A DNA stretch of 64,000 nt from Tissierellia bacterium (GTDB lineage: Bacteria > Bacillota_A > Clostridia > Tissierellales > Peptoniphilaceae): the NCBI GenBank assembly GCA_030537695.1, contig JAUNVJ010000003.1:31820-95819 (forward strand), given 5' to 3'. A program made the position numbers and the translations under genes. The notes below the pieces were generated by a model. That model saw only the letters and a list, made by a program, of their open reading frames with translations, was not told the origin of the DNA and did no database searches. Of the stretch, positions 26,749 through 36,120 are shown in pieces. Numbering within the stretch: the stretch's first letter is position 1; each line of letters begins with the position of its first letter.

Positions 26749-27752
26749 GATAACACCTCCACATTTACATTATTTTCCTTCAAGTACTCTATGGCGCGAG
26801 CCCTTTCTTCAGGAGATCCTAATAATTCCACCGTGAGATAACCGACACTGGCCACATTTAATTTATTGATATTTCCGGAAAGAATATTGACATCTACGTC
26901 AAATTTTTTTATGCATTGACTTAAAATCGGCTCATCATAATTTCCTTCTGCATAAGACAAGCGTAAAGCAGCACCTTTTACATCTTTTAAGGAGATCACT
27001 TCTTCTTCCGTATTATCCTGTAAATTTTTAATAAAGGATTTTGTCACTTTATGTTTCGGATTTCGGAATAGTTCCCTTGTATCGTTGATTTCTACAATCC
27101 TGCCTCGATCCATTACCGCAATGCGATCACAAATATCCTTGGCCACTTCCATTTGATGAGTGATCATAATGACTGTCATATTGAATTCTTTGACAATTTT
27201 TCGAATCAATTCCAATACCGATTGGGTATTGGAAGGGTCCAATGCGGAAGTACCTTCATCGGACAATAGAATTCGAGGATTGGTAGCTATGGCTCTGGCA
27301 ATGGCTACTCTTTGTTTTTGACCACCCGACAGTTCTGAAGGGTAAGCATTTCTCTTATGCTCCAAGTCAATTAATTGGAGTAACTCTTCCACTCGTTCTT
27401 TTGCCTTGTCTTTGTCCATATGGATAATTTCCAAGGGGTAGGAAATATTGTCATAGACTGTCTTTTGCATGAATAAATTGAAGGATTGAAAAATCATGCC
27501 TATATCCTTTCGTTCCTGTCTCAATTCTTCTTTTGATAGATCCACAATGGATTGTTCTTCTATAAAGATATTTCCACTGCTAGGCTCTTCCAATCGGTTA
27601 ATACATCGTACCAACGTTGATTTCCCTGCTCCTGACAATCCGATCACTCCAAAGATTTCCCCTTGCATCACTTCAAAGGATACATCATCAAGTGCTCGAA
27701 AAGATTGATTGTCAATTGAAAATTCCTTGACCAGATTTGTTACCTTTATCAT
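26745..27752 (-). CDS. metN: Methionine ABC transporter ATPase
   Basis: MetN (335 aa) has Walker A G-L-S-G-A-G-K-S-T, signature L-S-G-G-Q-K-Q-R-V, Walker B with S-D-E-G-T-S-A-L-D (Glu present, Ala replaced by Gly in D-E-A-T), and a C-terminal NIL domain from about residue 245 that senses methionine and inhibits transport. A Met T-box lies upstream, which supports methionine as substrate. Confidence 0.94.
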   Translation of the reverse strand: MIKVTNLVKEFSIDNQSFRALDDVSFEVMQGEIFGVIGLSGAGKSTLVRCINRLEEPSSGNIFIEEQSIVDLSKEELRQERKDIGMIFQSFNLFMQKTVYDNISYPLEIIHMDKDKAKERVEELLQLIDLEHKRNAYPSELSGGQKQRVAIARAIATNPRILLSDEGTSALDPSNTQSVLELIRKIVKEFNMTVIMITHQMEVAKDICDRIAVMDRGRIVEINDTRELFRNPKHKVTKSFIKNLQDNTEEEVISLKDVKGAALRLSYAEGNYDEPILSQCIKKFDVDVNILSGNINKLNVASVGYLTVELLGSPEERARAIEYLKENNVNVEVLS

Positions 27753-27782
27753 TTTTTCCCAACTTTCATCTTATTTTTATAT

Positions 27783-28020
27783 AAAAAAAACTTCCGTCCT
27801 CAGAAAGGACGAAAGTTACATTCCGTGTTACCACCTTAATTCACCATTACCTTGCGGCAATAGCCTCTTCAAGTACTACCATACTCTATCTCTGTAACGG
27901 GAGATCCCGTAACTATCTAAGCAATCGCCTCGATAATTCCTATGAAAAGACCATGTTCCCCCATCTCTGTTCCACTTCTCTCACCAAACGAAGCTCTCTG
28001 TACTCCCATTAAAAAGGTAC
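27783..28020 (-). promoter_or_regulatory. T-box riboswitch, methionine specifier
   Basis: The minus strand carries stem I elements (A-G-A-G-A-G-C, G-G-T-G-A-G-A-G), a specifier loop G-A-A-C-ATG-G, and the T-box core A-A-G-G-T-G-G-T-A-A-C-A-C-G-G (27821-27836) before a terminator (arms AACTTTCGTCC/GGACGGAAGTT plus eight T, 27783-27815). ATG as specifier means uncharged tRNA-Met allows readthrough into metNIQQ. Confidence 0.88.
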
Positions 28021-28057
28021 TCTTCTTTCCATGAAGTTTTTCTTATAATTACATACT

Positions 28058-28086
28058 AGTTTACTATCCTATCAATAAAAAGTCAA
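28058..28086 (-). promoter_or_regulatory. Promoter of the Met T-box operon
   Basis: TTGACT (28081-28086), 17 nt, TAAACT (28058-28063) on the minus strand, about 30 nt before the T-box stem I. Confidence 0.75.
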
Positions 28087-28140
28087 GACCATTTTTAAAA
28101 AATTGTTGTTACGAAAAAATTTCAAGATGAGCTTTTTTTC

Positions 28141-29457
28141 TTAGGACTTTCCTTTGTTTTCATTTTTTATTAAATGAACGCTTCCAATGGCTATAACTAA
28201 AGCGATCAGCGTGGGAACAATCCATCCTAATCCAAATTCCGCCAAAGGAAGATGTTCCAAATAAGATCCAAACGATCCTAAAATCGCCTTATTATGCAAT
28301 ACATAGAGAAATCCAAATATTAAAGCCACATAAGTAGGAATTTGATAGATTAAATTATCCTCGATCTTCTCATGGAACATCCCCAAAATCACTAAAGTAA
28401 TAGTACAGGGATAGACGGTTTCTAAAATAGGAGCTGAAATACCGATTATCTTTGAAACGCCCAACATGGAAATCAATGCGGACAATATTGACATGATACA
28501 AACGACGGTAACATATTTAATCTTTCCTTTGGTCAATTCTTCAAAATATGCTCCTGTAGAAGAGGTTAAGCCAATGGCCGTCGTAAGGCAGGCCAATCCG
28601 GCAATAATAGCCAAGACAATCACGCCAAAATCACCTAAGATCTGGTTGGTAATTTCTACAATTAAAAAAGTTTGATTCACAGTGATATCGAAAAGTCCTT
28701 GACCGGAAATCGTCGCTCCTAAATAGGTCAATCCACCATAGACCAAGCCTAAAGCCGTTGCGGCAATTATCCCTGCAATGGCCGTAGCACGAATTTCTGT
28801 CTTTCTATTCTGATAACCTAAGGTTTTTACAGCTGAAATAACCACCAGTGCAAAAAGACAGCCTGCAATTGCATCCATCGTTTGATATCCGTCCTTAATT
28901 CCCCGCTCCAAAGGATGTGCAATCATCATTTCCGGAGAAACCTGGCCAATCTTTCGTGTAATTCCCATGATGATAAGGATGGCAATACAGATCAACAAAG
29001 TGGGCGTCAATATTTTGCCTACAATATCCACCACCTTGGAAGGGCGTACCGTCAATAAGAACACAAGGATAAAATAAATAATGGAAAATAAATAGCGATG
29101 AAAGCTTTCACCAAAAATTGGTAATATCCCCAATTCATAACTGGTGGCTGCCGTTCTTGGAATGGCAAGCAACGGTCCGATAGACAGAACAATGGCCATG
29201 GACAATAAGACTGCAAAAGTTTTGCCCACTCTTCCGAAGAAATCTCCTAAATTTCCGTCAAATTTAGACAGCACCAAAATACTGACCAAAGCAAGTCCGG
29301 CATCGGCAATTAAAAAACCTAAAAAAGCAATCCACCAATGGGTTCCAGAAATCAATCCCAAATAAGGTGGAAAAATTAAATTCCCCGCTCCAAAAAACAT
29401 GGCAAACAATGCAAAACCGATTACCATAATATCGGAAGGCTTGATCTTCTCTTTCAA
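28141..29457 (-). CDS. brnQ: Branched-chain amino acid transporter, BrnQ/LIVCS family
   Basis: BrnQ (438 aa) imports Leu, Ile and Val with sodium or protons. It has about 12 membrane segments and the family start M-V-I-G-F-A-L-F-A-M-F-F-G-A-G-N-L-I-F-P-P. I chose the TTG at 29457, spaced 6 nt from AAAAGGAG; an in-frame TTG six codons earlier overlaps that site. It stands alone between divergent or terminated neighbours. Confidence 0.93.
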   Translation of the reverse strand: MKEKIKPSDIMVIGFALFAMFFGAGNLIFPPYLGLISGTHWWIAFLGFLIADAGLALVSILVLSKFDGNLGDFFGRVGKTFAVLLSMAIVLSIGPLLAIPRTAATSYELGILPIFGESFHRYLFSIIYFILVFLLTVRPSKVVDIVGKILTPTLLICIAILIIMGITRKIGQVSPEMMIAHPLERGIKDGYQTMDAIAGCLFALVVISAVKTLGYQNRKTEIRATAIAGIIAATALGLVYGGLTYLGATISGQGLFDITVNQTFLIVEITNQILGDFGVIVLAIIAGLACLTTAIGLTSSTGAYFEELTKGKIKYVTVVCIMSILSALISMLGVSKIIGISAPILETVYPCTITLVILGMFHEKIEDNLIYQIPTYVALIFGFLYVLHNKAILGSFGSYLEHLPLAEFGLGWIVPTLIALVIAIGSVHLIKNENKGKS

Positions 29458-29653
29458 ATTATCACTCCTTTTCAAATTATTTTAACATAAATCTTTTAAA
29501 ATCATAGCTATTTTTTAGTACCATCTTTTTGTAAAATTTGTACTTAATTATCATCTGACAAAATCACTTCTTCCTTTACATCTTTTCAAATGATTCACCA
29601 TACCTATTTATCGGCAAGCATGGTATAGTAATAACAAAAAGGAGTGAATGTGA

Positions 29654-30739
29654 TTGAAAACATATAGGATTGCTTTAATTCCCGGTGACGGTATAGGCCC
29701 TGAAGTCTTGGCAGAAGGGGTAAAAGTACTTAAACAAATTGCTCAATGGGATAATCATATCAATTTTGATTTTGAAGAATTTCCCTGGGGTTGTGATTAT
29801 TATTTAAGGGAGGGAAGGATGATGCCTTCCCATGGTTTGGAAGAATTAAAGTCCTTTGACAGTATTTTTTTAGGTGCGGTTGGATCTCCCCACGTTCCCG
29901 ACCATATCTCCCTTTGGGATCTTTTATTGACCATCCGTAAGGAATTTGATCAATATGTCAACCTTCGTCCTGTAAAGCTTCTCCGCGGAGCCCCTTGTCC
30001 CTTAAAGGATATTTCACGGGAGGCGATTGACATGCTCTTTATTCGAGAAAATACGGAAGGTGAATATGCTGGAACAGGCCATTGGAAGTATAAGAATCAA
30101 AAACGGGAAGTAGTCATTCAAAATAATGTGTTCTCGCGAAAAGGTTGTGAACGAATTATTCGTTATGCCTATGAAATTGCCCGACAGGAAAATAAAAGTC
30201 TAACCAGCATCAGTAAAGCCAATGCCATGAATTATTCCATGGTCTTTTGGGACCAGATCTTCCGAGAGGTGGGGAAAGAGTATCCGGAAGTACAGACCTA
30301 TTCCTACTTGGTTGACGCTGCTGCCATGTATATGATCACCGATCCCGGACGGTTTGAAATTGTTGTGACCACGAATTTATTTGGCGACATTTTAACGGAT
30401 ATCGGCGCCGCCATAGCCGGTGGAATGGGTTTGGCTGCCGGAGCCAATTTAAATCCTGAAAGAGCATATCCCTCCATGTTTGAACCAATACACGGTTCCG
30501 CACCGAATATTGCAGGAAAAAATATTGCCAATCCCTTGGCAACGATATGGTCTGTAGCACAAATGATGGAATTTTTCGGCCATCCCAATTGGACACAAGC
30601 CATCCTTGAGAGTATTGAAGAATTGTTGATCCAAGGAAAACATCTGCCCTATGATCTAGGAGGCAATCGTAAAACTTTTGAAGTAGGGAATGCTTTTCTC
30701 CAAATATTGGAAACAGTGAGATCGAAAAATCTCCCATAG
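29654..30739 (+). CDS. Tartrate/D-malate dehydrogenase-like NAD enzyme
   Basis: This 361-residue protein belongs to the isocitrate/isopropylmalate dehydrogenase superfamily. I-P-G-D-G-I-G-P-E-V, R-E-N-T-E-G-E-Y, and the metal/NAD segment N-L-F-G-D-I-L-T-D are present. L-R-P-V-K-L-L-R-G and W-G-C-D-Y-Y favour the tartrate/D-malate dehydrogenase branch (TtuC/DmlA) over LeuB. The start is TTG at 29654, 9 nt after GGAG. No other leu or tartrate genes are adjacent. Confidence 0.82.
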   Translation: MKTYRIALIPGDGIGPEVLAEGVKVLKQIAQWDNHINFDFEEFPWGCDYYLREGRMMPSHGLEELKSFDSIFLGAVGSPHVPDHISLWDLLLTIRKEFDQYVNLRPVKLLRGAPCPLKDISREAIDMLFIRENTEGEYAGTGHWKYKNQKREVVIQNNVFSRKGCERIIRYAYEIARQENKSLTSISKANAMNYSMVFWDQIFREVGKEYPEVQTYSYLVDAAAMYMITDPGRFEIVVTTNLFGDILTDIGAAIAGGMGLAAGANLNPERAYPSMFEPIHGSAPNIAGKNIANPLATIWSVAQMMEFFGHPNWTQAILESIEELLIQGKHLPYDLGGNRKTFEVGNAFLQILETVRSKNLP

Positions 30740-30751
30740 TCCTTTCTTTAT

Positions 30752-30782
30752 AATAAAAAAACCCCTCGATCAGGGGTTTCTT
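30752..30782. terminator. Bidirectional terminator between convergent genes
   Basis: AAACCCCT-CGATC-AGGGGTTT with T-rich flanks on both strands ends the plus-strand dehydrogenase and the minus-strand amidase. Confidence 0.9.
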
Positions 30783-31665
30783 ATTTCTTTAAATATTTTT
30801 TTGGAAATTCCATTCGCATCGTCATATTGGGATCTACAATTTGACAAACTCTTAAGCTTCCTACAACGGATAATAGCATATGGGCTTCATTGAGATCACA
30901 ATCCCTTTGATCCATAATAATTTCCGCCATATTTTTTACCGCCACTTTAGACGCTTCTTCCATGGTTTCTCGCGATCCTAAAGTCATCCAATGGTCTTGG
31001 GTTTCAATCAGAGGAGTTTTGTAGGTAAAATCTTTTAATACTTCCACCTTTACCTTGACTTCTCCGGCAATTTCGATTCCCGCTCCACAAACTTCACCGT
31101 CTCCCATGGCAGCGTGAAGGTCTCCCATGGAGAGTAATGCTCCTTTCGTATTTACGGGAAGATATAAGATATTCCCTTCTCTGATCTCGGTGCAGTCCAT
31201 ATTCCCCCCGTGATCATGGGGAGTCCCGGTACTGACTGCTTCTTTTGATGGAGCTGTTCCAATCACACCGATCATCTTATTGAGAGGAATCTTTAGATTT
31301 CGAAATTCCAAATAGTCTCCCCTTATTTTTGCAATAATCGTCTCTTCTTCAGTAATTTCATCACCTAGTACACCAAGACCTGCAGCAGTCATAATTGCAC
31401 CTTGATCGTCAATTTCAATTTTTTCAATGGATATTTTTAACACATCTCCAACTTCTGCTTCTTCAATATATAAAGGACCTGTCGCCGGATTGATTCGATT
31501 GAAGTCAATCGTACTAATCGTGTCTTCTTCTGTCCTTACCGTATCGGAAAAGCAATCACAAGTTTCAAAAATAACCCTGTCGCCACTTTTTATCTTGCCG
31601 ATGGGCTCATTGGTGGAGTCCATAGCAAAAATACATTGATCTTTTTTGAGTTTTAAAATATTCAA
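30781..31665 (-). CDS. Acetamidase/formamidase family amidohydrolase
   Basis: The 294-residue protein matches the FmdA/AmdA family, which releases ammonia from formamide or acetamide. The conserved centre is G-T-P-H-D-H-G-G-N-M-D, followed by L-H-A-A-M-G-D-G-E-V-C-G-A-G-I-E. A TTG start at 31665 follows AGAGGGG. The physiological amide is unknown. It is a single-gene unit. Confidence 0.9.
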   Translation of the reverse strand: MNILKLKKDQCIFAMDSTNEPIGKIKSGDRVIFETCDCFSDTVRTEEDTISTIDFNRINPATGPLYIEEAEVGDVLKISIEKIEIDDQGAIMTAAGLGVLGDEITEEETIIAKIRGDYLEFRNLKIPLNKMIGVIGTAPSKEAVSTGTPHDHGGNMDCTEIREGNILYLPVNTKGALLSMGDLHAAMGDGEVCGAGIEIAGEVKVKVEVLKDFTYKTPLIETQDHWMTLGSRETMEEASKVAVKNMAEIIMDQRDCDLNEAHMLLSVVGSLRVCQIVDPNMTMRMEFPKKYLKK

Positions 31666-31859
31666 ACGTACCCCTCTTTCTTTTAAAAAATAATATTGAC
31701 TCGATTATACCATATAATAATTTCTTTATTAAATACAATCCTTTTTTAACCTAATATATCAATGAACTTATTTTTATATTCCACCTTTTCTCGACGCTAT
31801 AATTATTTTATAATATAACCATAAGTTGAAATTTCTATGAATGGAAAGGGGGAATGAAT

Positions 31860-32186
31860 ATGAATTTATTTTTTCTGTTCATCGATTATTTGATACCGAT
31901 CCTCCTACTGGTCTCGCCTCCCTATTGGAAGATGATGGCTCAGAAAGATATCCATCATTTTTCAGGAATCAGAACTTCGAAATCCATGAAAAACAAAAGT
32001 AATTGGCAAAAGGCTCATCTTTTAGCAAAAAAATATTCTTTTTATCTTGGTGTTTTTCTCTTTTTTCTCACGATGATAATGCGAAGGATAAAGCTGCTGC
32101 CTTTGGAATGGAATTCTCTTTTATTGACCAGTATTGATATCCTTTTTTTGATTATAATGACGATTTATATTAATCATCGACTGTAG
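31860..32186 (+). CDS. Small SdpI-like membrane protein
   Basis: The 108-residue protein has about three membrane segments and a loop S-G-I-R-T-S-K-S-M-K-N-K-S-N-W that matches the SdpI/YfhL C-terminal signature (G-x-R-T-x-x-S-M-K-N-x-x-x-W). SdpI proteins give immunity to the SdpC toxin; short relatives have unknown roles. The second ATG (31860) is used because GGGGG is 7 nt upstream. It forms a single-gene unit. Confidence 0.75.
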   Translation: MNLFFLFIDYLIPILLLVSPPYWKMMAQKDIHHFSGIRTSKSMKNKSNWQKAHLLAKKYSFYLGVFLFFLTMIMRRIKLLPLEWNSLLLTSIDILFLIIMTIYINHRL

Positions 32187-32217
32187 ATGATTCTGATCAT
32201 CCTTTTATCTCCCCATT

Positions 32218-32256
32218 ATAAAAGCCCTTCAGTATTTTCTGAAAGGCTTTTTTTAT
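32218..32256. terminator. Bidirectional terminator
   Basis: AAAGCCCTTCAG and CTGAAAGGCTTT with a 6-nt loop are flanked by T runs on both strands, serving the plus-strand SdpI-like and the minus-strand flavodoxin gene. Confidence 0.88.
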
Positions 32257-32768
32257 TCAATGTTTTTTTCAATTTGTTGTAAAAAATAATGAGCAGCTTT
32301 TCCCAATTCTTCTTCCGTCGCTTCTCTAGAGTGAAGAGCTGCTTGGTAAATCTGTTCCTTCACTTCCGCCGGCATCACATTTTCAGGAATGGATTTAGCC
32401 GATTGGGTCAAACCTTCACTGACTTTCCCATGACAGATATATTGGCCCAAGGATTTTTTATCCTTTAATAATGTAGCAAGTCCTTGGGTTACCCTCTTTC
32501 CGTGATCAGATTCCGGATCCGTTCCCATGGTTGCATAAAGTCCAATGGTATTTACGGAAATGTCTTTTAGTAATTGAAGAATCCTTTTATCCAAGCTTCC
32601 CTTGTCAATCCAACTACCTAATAGGGCAAAATCATATCCTTCCATCGATGGATTTTCCTTGATATTTGCCAAAGTCATCGAATATTTTTTCTTCAATTCT
32701 CTATAAAGTACTTCTGCCATTCTTTTAGTGTTTCCTGTGTTGGAGGAATAGACAATAATTCCTTTCAT
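32253..32768 (-). CDS. Flavodoxin-domain protein
   Basis: This 171-residue protein starts M-K-G-I-I-V-Y-S-S-N-T-G-N-T-K-R, the FMN phosphate-binding loop, and contains D-F-A-L-L-G-S-W-I-D-K-G. It has a distinctive C-terminal S-R-E-A-T-E-E-E segment seen in a flavodoxin subgroup with unknown partners. A decayed relative with the same S-R-E-A-T motif lies at 47019-47230. It is a single-gene unit. Confidence 0.88.
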   Translation of the reverse strand: MKGIIVYSSNTGNTKRMAEVLYRELKKKYSMTLANIKENPSMEGYDFALLGSWIDKGSLDKRILQLLKDISVNTIGLYATMGTDPESDHGKRVTQGLATLLKDKKSLGQYICHGKVSEGLTQSAKSIPENVMPAEVKEQIYQAALHSREATEEELGKAAHYFLQQIEKNIE

Positions 32769-32830
32769 CCTTCGTAATACTTCCTTTCCTTTTATTGATC
32801 CATATTAGGTTACACTTAATATACTATATA

Positions 32831-33499
32831 TTACCCCATTTTTTCTAAATCCATTCTTGACTGTCGAATATATTGTCTGATCATAAAGTAAAAAAATCCT
32901 GTTCCAATATAGGAATAACCGATGATGGACAATACATCTTCCTGTCCTTGAATCAATAAATTACTAAAAAACAATGCTCCCATTAAAAAGATCCCCAAGG
33001 ATCCCAGATAAAACCGAATTTTCCATCGATGTTCTCTTTTTCCTCGCAAATAGGAACCCAGATAAAAAGCCCCGTCGGTTAAATAGCCCGTGACATGGGA
33101 AGTTCGTACCAAAACACCACGGTAGAGAACGAATAATCCATTTTGAATTCCTGAATAAAAGGCGATGACTCCAATTTGATGGATGGGTTCTAAGAATTTA
33201 GCAGAAATGATCAAAAGAAAACCTCCAGCCACCAAGGCCAAGCCGTATCGTTTTCGAGGAGTTAGGATTCGATCGTGAAAAAGGATCCCTGAAAAAAAAG
33301 ATCCTAAAAAATAAAGACCGATAATAGCCGTCAAAATAAATGCTTTTGGGTGATCTTTAAAAATAGCAATCGCCAATTGAGTCGTATTTCCCGTTTGGTG
33401 GGTCAATGGAAAATCCAATGATAAAATACCATAGGCATTTAATCCCGCCATCAAAAAAGTCATAATAAATATCCATATGATAATTAAAAAATTGCCCAT
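32831..33499 (-). CDS. DUF1275 (YoaK-type) membrane protein
   Basis: 222 residues with about six membrane segments. The segment H-Q-T-G-N-T-T-Q-L and the loop with V-R-T-S-H-V-T-G fit DUF1275, a family of unknown function. A divergent paralogue lies at 50947-51621. No operon partner. Confidence 0.8.
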   Translation of the reverse strand: MGNFLIIIWIFIMTFLMAGLNAYGILSLDFPLTHQTGNTTQLAIAIFKDHPKAFILTAIIGLYFLGSFFSGILFHDRILTPRKRYGLALVAGGFLLIISAKFLEPIHQIGVIAFYSGIQNGLFVLYRGVLVRTSHVTGYLTDGAFYLGSYLRGKREHRWKIRFYLGSLGIFLMGALFFSNLLIQGQEDVLSIIGYSYIGTGFFYFMIRQYIRQSRMDLEKMG

Positions 33500-33614
33500 A
33501 ATGCCCTTCCTTATTCTTTAAATTATTGCCATTATATCAAGACTTCTCTTAAATATCTATGGAAGATCTTAAAATGGGTATGAGATAAATAGTAAATCAT
33601 GAAAGGAGATTTAT

Positions 33615-33953
33615 ATGAGAAAATTTGCATTATTTGCATTTGAAGGGGAAGAAATGTGCTTTAACCATGTTTTATTAAATGCTTTGGATTTAGACAGCAA
33701 GGGTTATTCGGTTAAAATTATCTTTGAAGGGGCTTCTGTAACTTTGCCTCCTGTATTGGAGAAAAAAGAACATCCCTTGTATTTGAAATGTAAAGAAAAA
33801 GGCTTAATTGCCGGAGTTTGTGAAGCTTGTTCCAGAGCTTTGGACTCTTATGAGGCTATCAAAGAATTGGATCTTCCCTTCTTAAAGGATATGAAGGGAC
33901 ATCCTTCTTTTGAATCCTTTATTAAAGAAGGTTATGAAATAATTCGAATGTAA
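33615..33953 (+). CDS. DsrE-like small cytoplasmic protein
   Basis: 112 residues with an alpha/beta pattern. F-A-F-E-G-E-E-M-C-F-N-H-V-L-L-N-A-L, E-G-A-S-V-T-L and C-E-A-C-S-R-A-L place it near DsrE/YchN-type sulfur-relay relatives. Cys 76 and Cys 79 (V-C-E-A-C) may be the active thiols. AAAGGAG is 7 nt upstream. It is a monocistronic unit ended by its own terminator. Confidence 0.7.
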   Translation: MRKFALFAFEGEEMCFNHVLLNALDLDSKGYSVKIIFEGASVTLPPVLEKKEHPLYLKCKEKGLIAGVCEACSRALDSYEAIKELDLPFLKDMKGHPSFESFIKEGYEIIRM

Positions 33954-33961
33954 AGATAAAA

Positions 33962-33987
33962 AGAGATCCTTTCTAAGGATCTTTTTC
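33962..33987 (+). terminator. Terminator after the DsrE-like gene
   Basis: AGATCCTT-TCT-AAGGATCT followed by TTTTC, 10 nt after the stop. Confidence 0.85.
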
Positions 33988-33996
33988 ATTTCAAAT

Positions 33997-34026
33997 TTGT
34001 ATATCTTAAACCCTAGCTGATATAAT
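33997..34026 (+). promoter_or_regulatory. Promoter of lysA
   Basis: TTGTAT (33997-34002), 18 nt, TATAAT (34021-34026). Confidence 0.65.
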
Positions 34027-34054
34027 GGAGGAAATAATAATTTGGAGTGATCGA

Positions 34055-35326
34055 ATGCTAAAGGAAAAAAATCACAAGTATTATATTGATGATGTATCCA
34101 TTGAAGAATTGGCCGATGCTTATGGAACACCTCTTTATGTCTATGATATCAGTCAAATAAAGGCTAATATTCAAGAATTAAGAGATTCCTTTTTAAACAA
34201 ATATGAAAATACTACTGTCTCCTATGCCGGTAAAGCCTTTCTCTGTCAGGCCATGGTGGAATTGATAGAAGATGAAGGATTAAATTTAGATTTAGTCAGC
34301 GGAGGAGAGCTTTACACAGCTTTACAATCCCAATTTCCACCAAAGCGTATTGAATTAAACGGAAACAATAAACTCTATGAAGAATTGGAATTGGCGATCC
34401 AACATAAAGTGGGAAAGATTATCGTAGACGGTTTCGGCGAAATTGAAATCTTAAGGGAATTGACGGAAAAATATCAACAGGATGTAGAGCTTCTCTTTCG
34501 TGTTACACCGGGGGTGGACGCCCATACCCATGAGTATATTTCCACTGCCAAAGTGGATTCCAAATTTGGTTTTCCCCCGGAAGAAGTCTTAGGAGTGCTC
34601 CAGTCCATTAATAGAGATCCTCATCTTACATTTCGAGGATTCCATTTTCACATCGGATCCCAGCTTTTTGATTCAAAAATCTATGTAAAAGCCTTTGAAG
34701 CATTGCTTCCTTTATTTCAAGAGACCATCCATACCATTGGTCCCATTAAAGAAATCAATGTAGGGGGAGGATTTGGAATCAACTATACCGATGAAAAACG
34801 TCAACCTTATTCCTATTTTTTAGATCCTCTCATGGAAAAAATAGAGGAATTCTTTCACAGCCTCCATCTTTCTAGACCCAATATTACCATTGAACCTGGT
34901 CGTAGTATCGTCGGGGACGGTGGATACACACTGTATCGAGGAGGTGCCATTAAAAATATTAAAGGTGTTCGTAAATATGTCTCCATTGACGGAGGGATGA
35001 CGGACAATATTCGCCCCGCCCTTTATGGTGCCCAGTATAAAGCTGTGGTTGATGGTAAATCTGGTGAAGAAGAAGTCGTGACTTTATGTGGAAAATGCTG
35101 TGAATCGGGAGATCTGATTATAGAAGATATTTCCCTTCCATCCATTGACAGGGGTGATTTGATTATGGTCTTTTCCACAGGAGCTTATGGTTATTCCATG
35201 GCCAGTAATTACAATCATCTTCCCCGTCCTGCCGTCGTCTTTGTAGAGAAAGATCGTCATCAAATTGTCGTGCAACGTGAAAAATACGAAGACTTAATGA
35301 GTCGAGACCACTCCTGGCGGGTTTGA
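34055..35326 (+). CDS. lysA: Diaminopimelate decarboxylase
   Basis: LysA (423 aa) makes L-lysine from meso-diaminopimelate, a PLP reaction. The PLP lysine is in S-Y-A-G-K-A-F; the glycine loop is G-G-G-F-G-I; E-P-G-R-S-I binds phosphate; C-G-K-C-C-E-S-G-D supplies the cross-subunit active-site Cys. The ATG at 34055 follows GGAGTGAT. No other lysine genes are nearby. Confidence 0.94.
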   Translation: MLKEKNHKYYIDDVSIEELADAYGTPLYVYDISQIKANIQELRDSFLNKYENTTVSYAGKAFLCQAMVELIEDEGLNLDLVSGGELYTALQSQFPPKRIELNGNNKLYEELELAIQHKVGKIIVDGFGEIEILRELTEKYQQDVELLFRVTPGVDAHTHEYISTAKVDSKFGFPPEEVLGVLQSINRDPHLTFRGFHFHIGSQLFDSKIYVKAFEALLPLFQETIHTIGPIKEINVGGGFGINYTDEKRQPYSYFLDPLMEKIEEFFHSLHLSRPNITIEPGRSIVGDGGYTLYRGGAIKNIKGVRKYVSIDGGMTDNIRPALYGAQYKAVVDGKSGEEEVVTLCGKCCESGDLIIEDISLPSIDRGDLIMVFSTGAYGYSMASNYNHLPRPAVVFVEKDRHQIVVQREKYEDLMSRDHSWRV

Positions 35327-35501
35327 GTTTTCGGAAAAACCAATGGAAGAGCCAACTCATAACCTTATGCTTTTTCATTCGTAAAATCTTTGCAGATTGT
35401 ATCTTAAACTTCCACAAGATATTTTTCAATTGAAACTATTTTATCGAAAAATACTTTTCTAAAGGAAGGACATTTTTTATAATACATTAAAAGGAGAAAA
35501 T

Positions 35502-35888
35502 ATGAAAAAAAGAAAAATCACAACGAAAGCAGCCCCTAGTCCCATTGCAACATATTCCCAAGGCATTGGTATCAATAATAGACTATATGTTGCTGGACAA
35601 GGACCATTGGATGTGACCACCAATACCATGCCTACAACCGTGGAGGAGCAGACGGAACAGGTCATTAAAAATATTTCAACTATTTTGGAAGAAGGTGGTT
35701 TTTGTCTAGATGATGTGGTCAAAGTCAATGTGTATCTGGCCGATTTAAAAGATTTTGAAAAATTTGATAAAGCTTATCGAAAATATTTTGAAGAACCCCT
35801 TCCAGTGCGGACAACGGTAGGCTGTGAATTATTGGATGTCTTGGTAGAAATTGACGTCATTGCGGAAAAACCGTCCGATCTTGCCTAA
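35502..35888 (+). CDS. ridA: RidA/YjgF-family enamine/imine deaminase
   Basis: RidA (128 aa) hydrolyses reactive enamines made by PLP dehydratases, releasing ammonia. The catalytic arginine is in P-V-R-T-T-V-G and E-I-D-V-I-A closes the family pattern; S-P-I-A-T-Y-S-Q and V-A-G-Q-G-P are also typical. AAAAGGAG precedes the ATG, and a TATAAT lies about 23 nt upstream. It is its own unit. Confidence 0.92.
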   Translation: MKKRKITTKAAPSPIATYSQGIGINNRLYVAGQGPLDVTTNTMPTTVEEQTEQVIKNISTILEEGGFCLDDVVKVNVYLADLKDFEKFDKAYRKYFEEPLPVRTTVGCELLDVLVEIDVIAEKPSDLA

Positions 35889-36004
35889 AACTCTATCAAT
35901 AGATTGGAAAATTCCTACACATTGGGAAAAAATGGATCAAAAAAATGCCTCATAATCCCATTCCTATCGTCTTTGGATTTATGCCATCTCTTTTAAAATC
36001 CCAT

Positions 36005-36036
36005 CAAAAAAACCCTCCAAAATCGGAGGGTTTTTT
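36005..36036. terminator. Terminator after ridA
   Basis: AAAAAACCCTCC-AAAATC-GGAGGGTTTTTT, symmetric enough to act on either strand. Confidence 0.9.
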
Positions 36037-36068
36037 ATTCATAAGGACAAGTATTTAAAATGCAAAAA

Positions 36069-36096
36069 CTTTTTATGGTACCGAAGTACCAAAAAG
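36069..36096 (-). terminator. Terminator-like hairpin after the thiamine operon
   Basis: GGTAC-TTCG-GTACC on the minus strand has a stable tetraloop, lengthened by an A/T stem. It lies 25 nt after the tenA stop. The T tract is interrupted. Confidence 0.6.
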
Positions 36097-36120
36097 GTCT
36101 TGTGAGGGGTCTACCCCATT

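Noticed and set aside
29654..30739. Naming the dehydrogenase leuB
   Set aside because: Sequence motifs favour the tartrate/D-malate branch and no leucine genes are adjacent.
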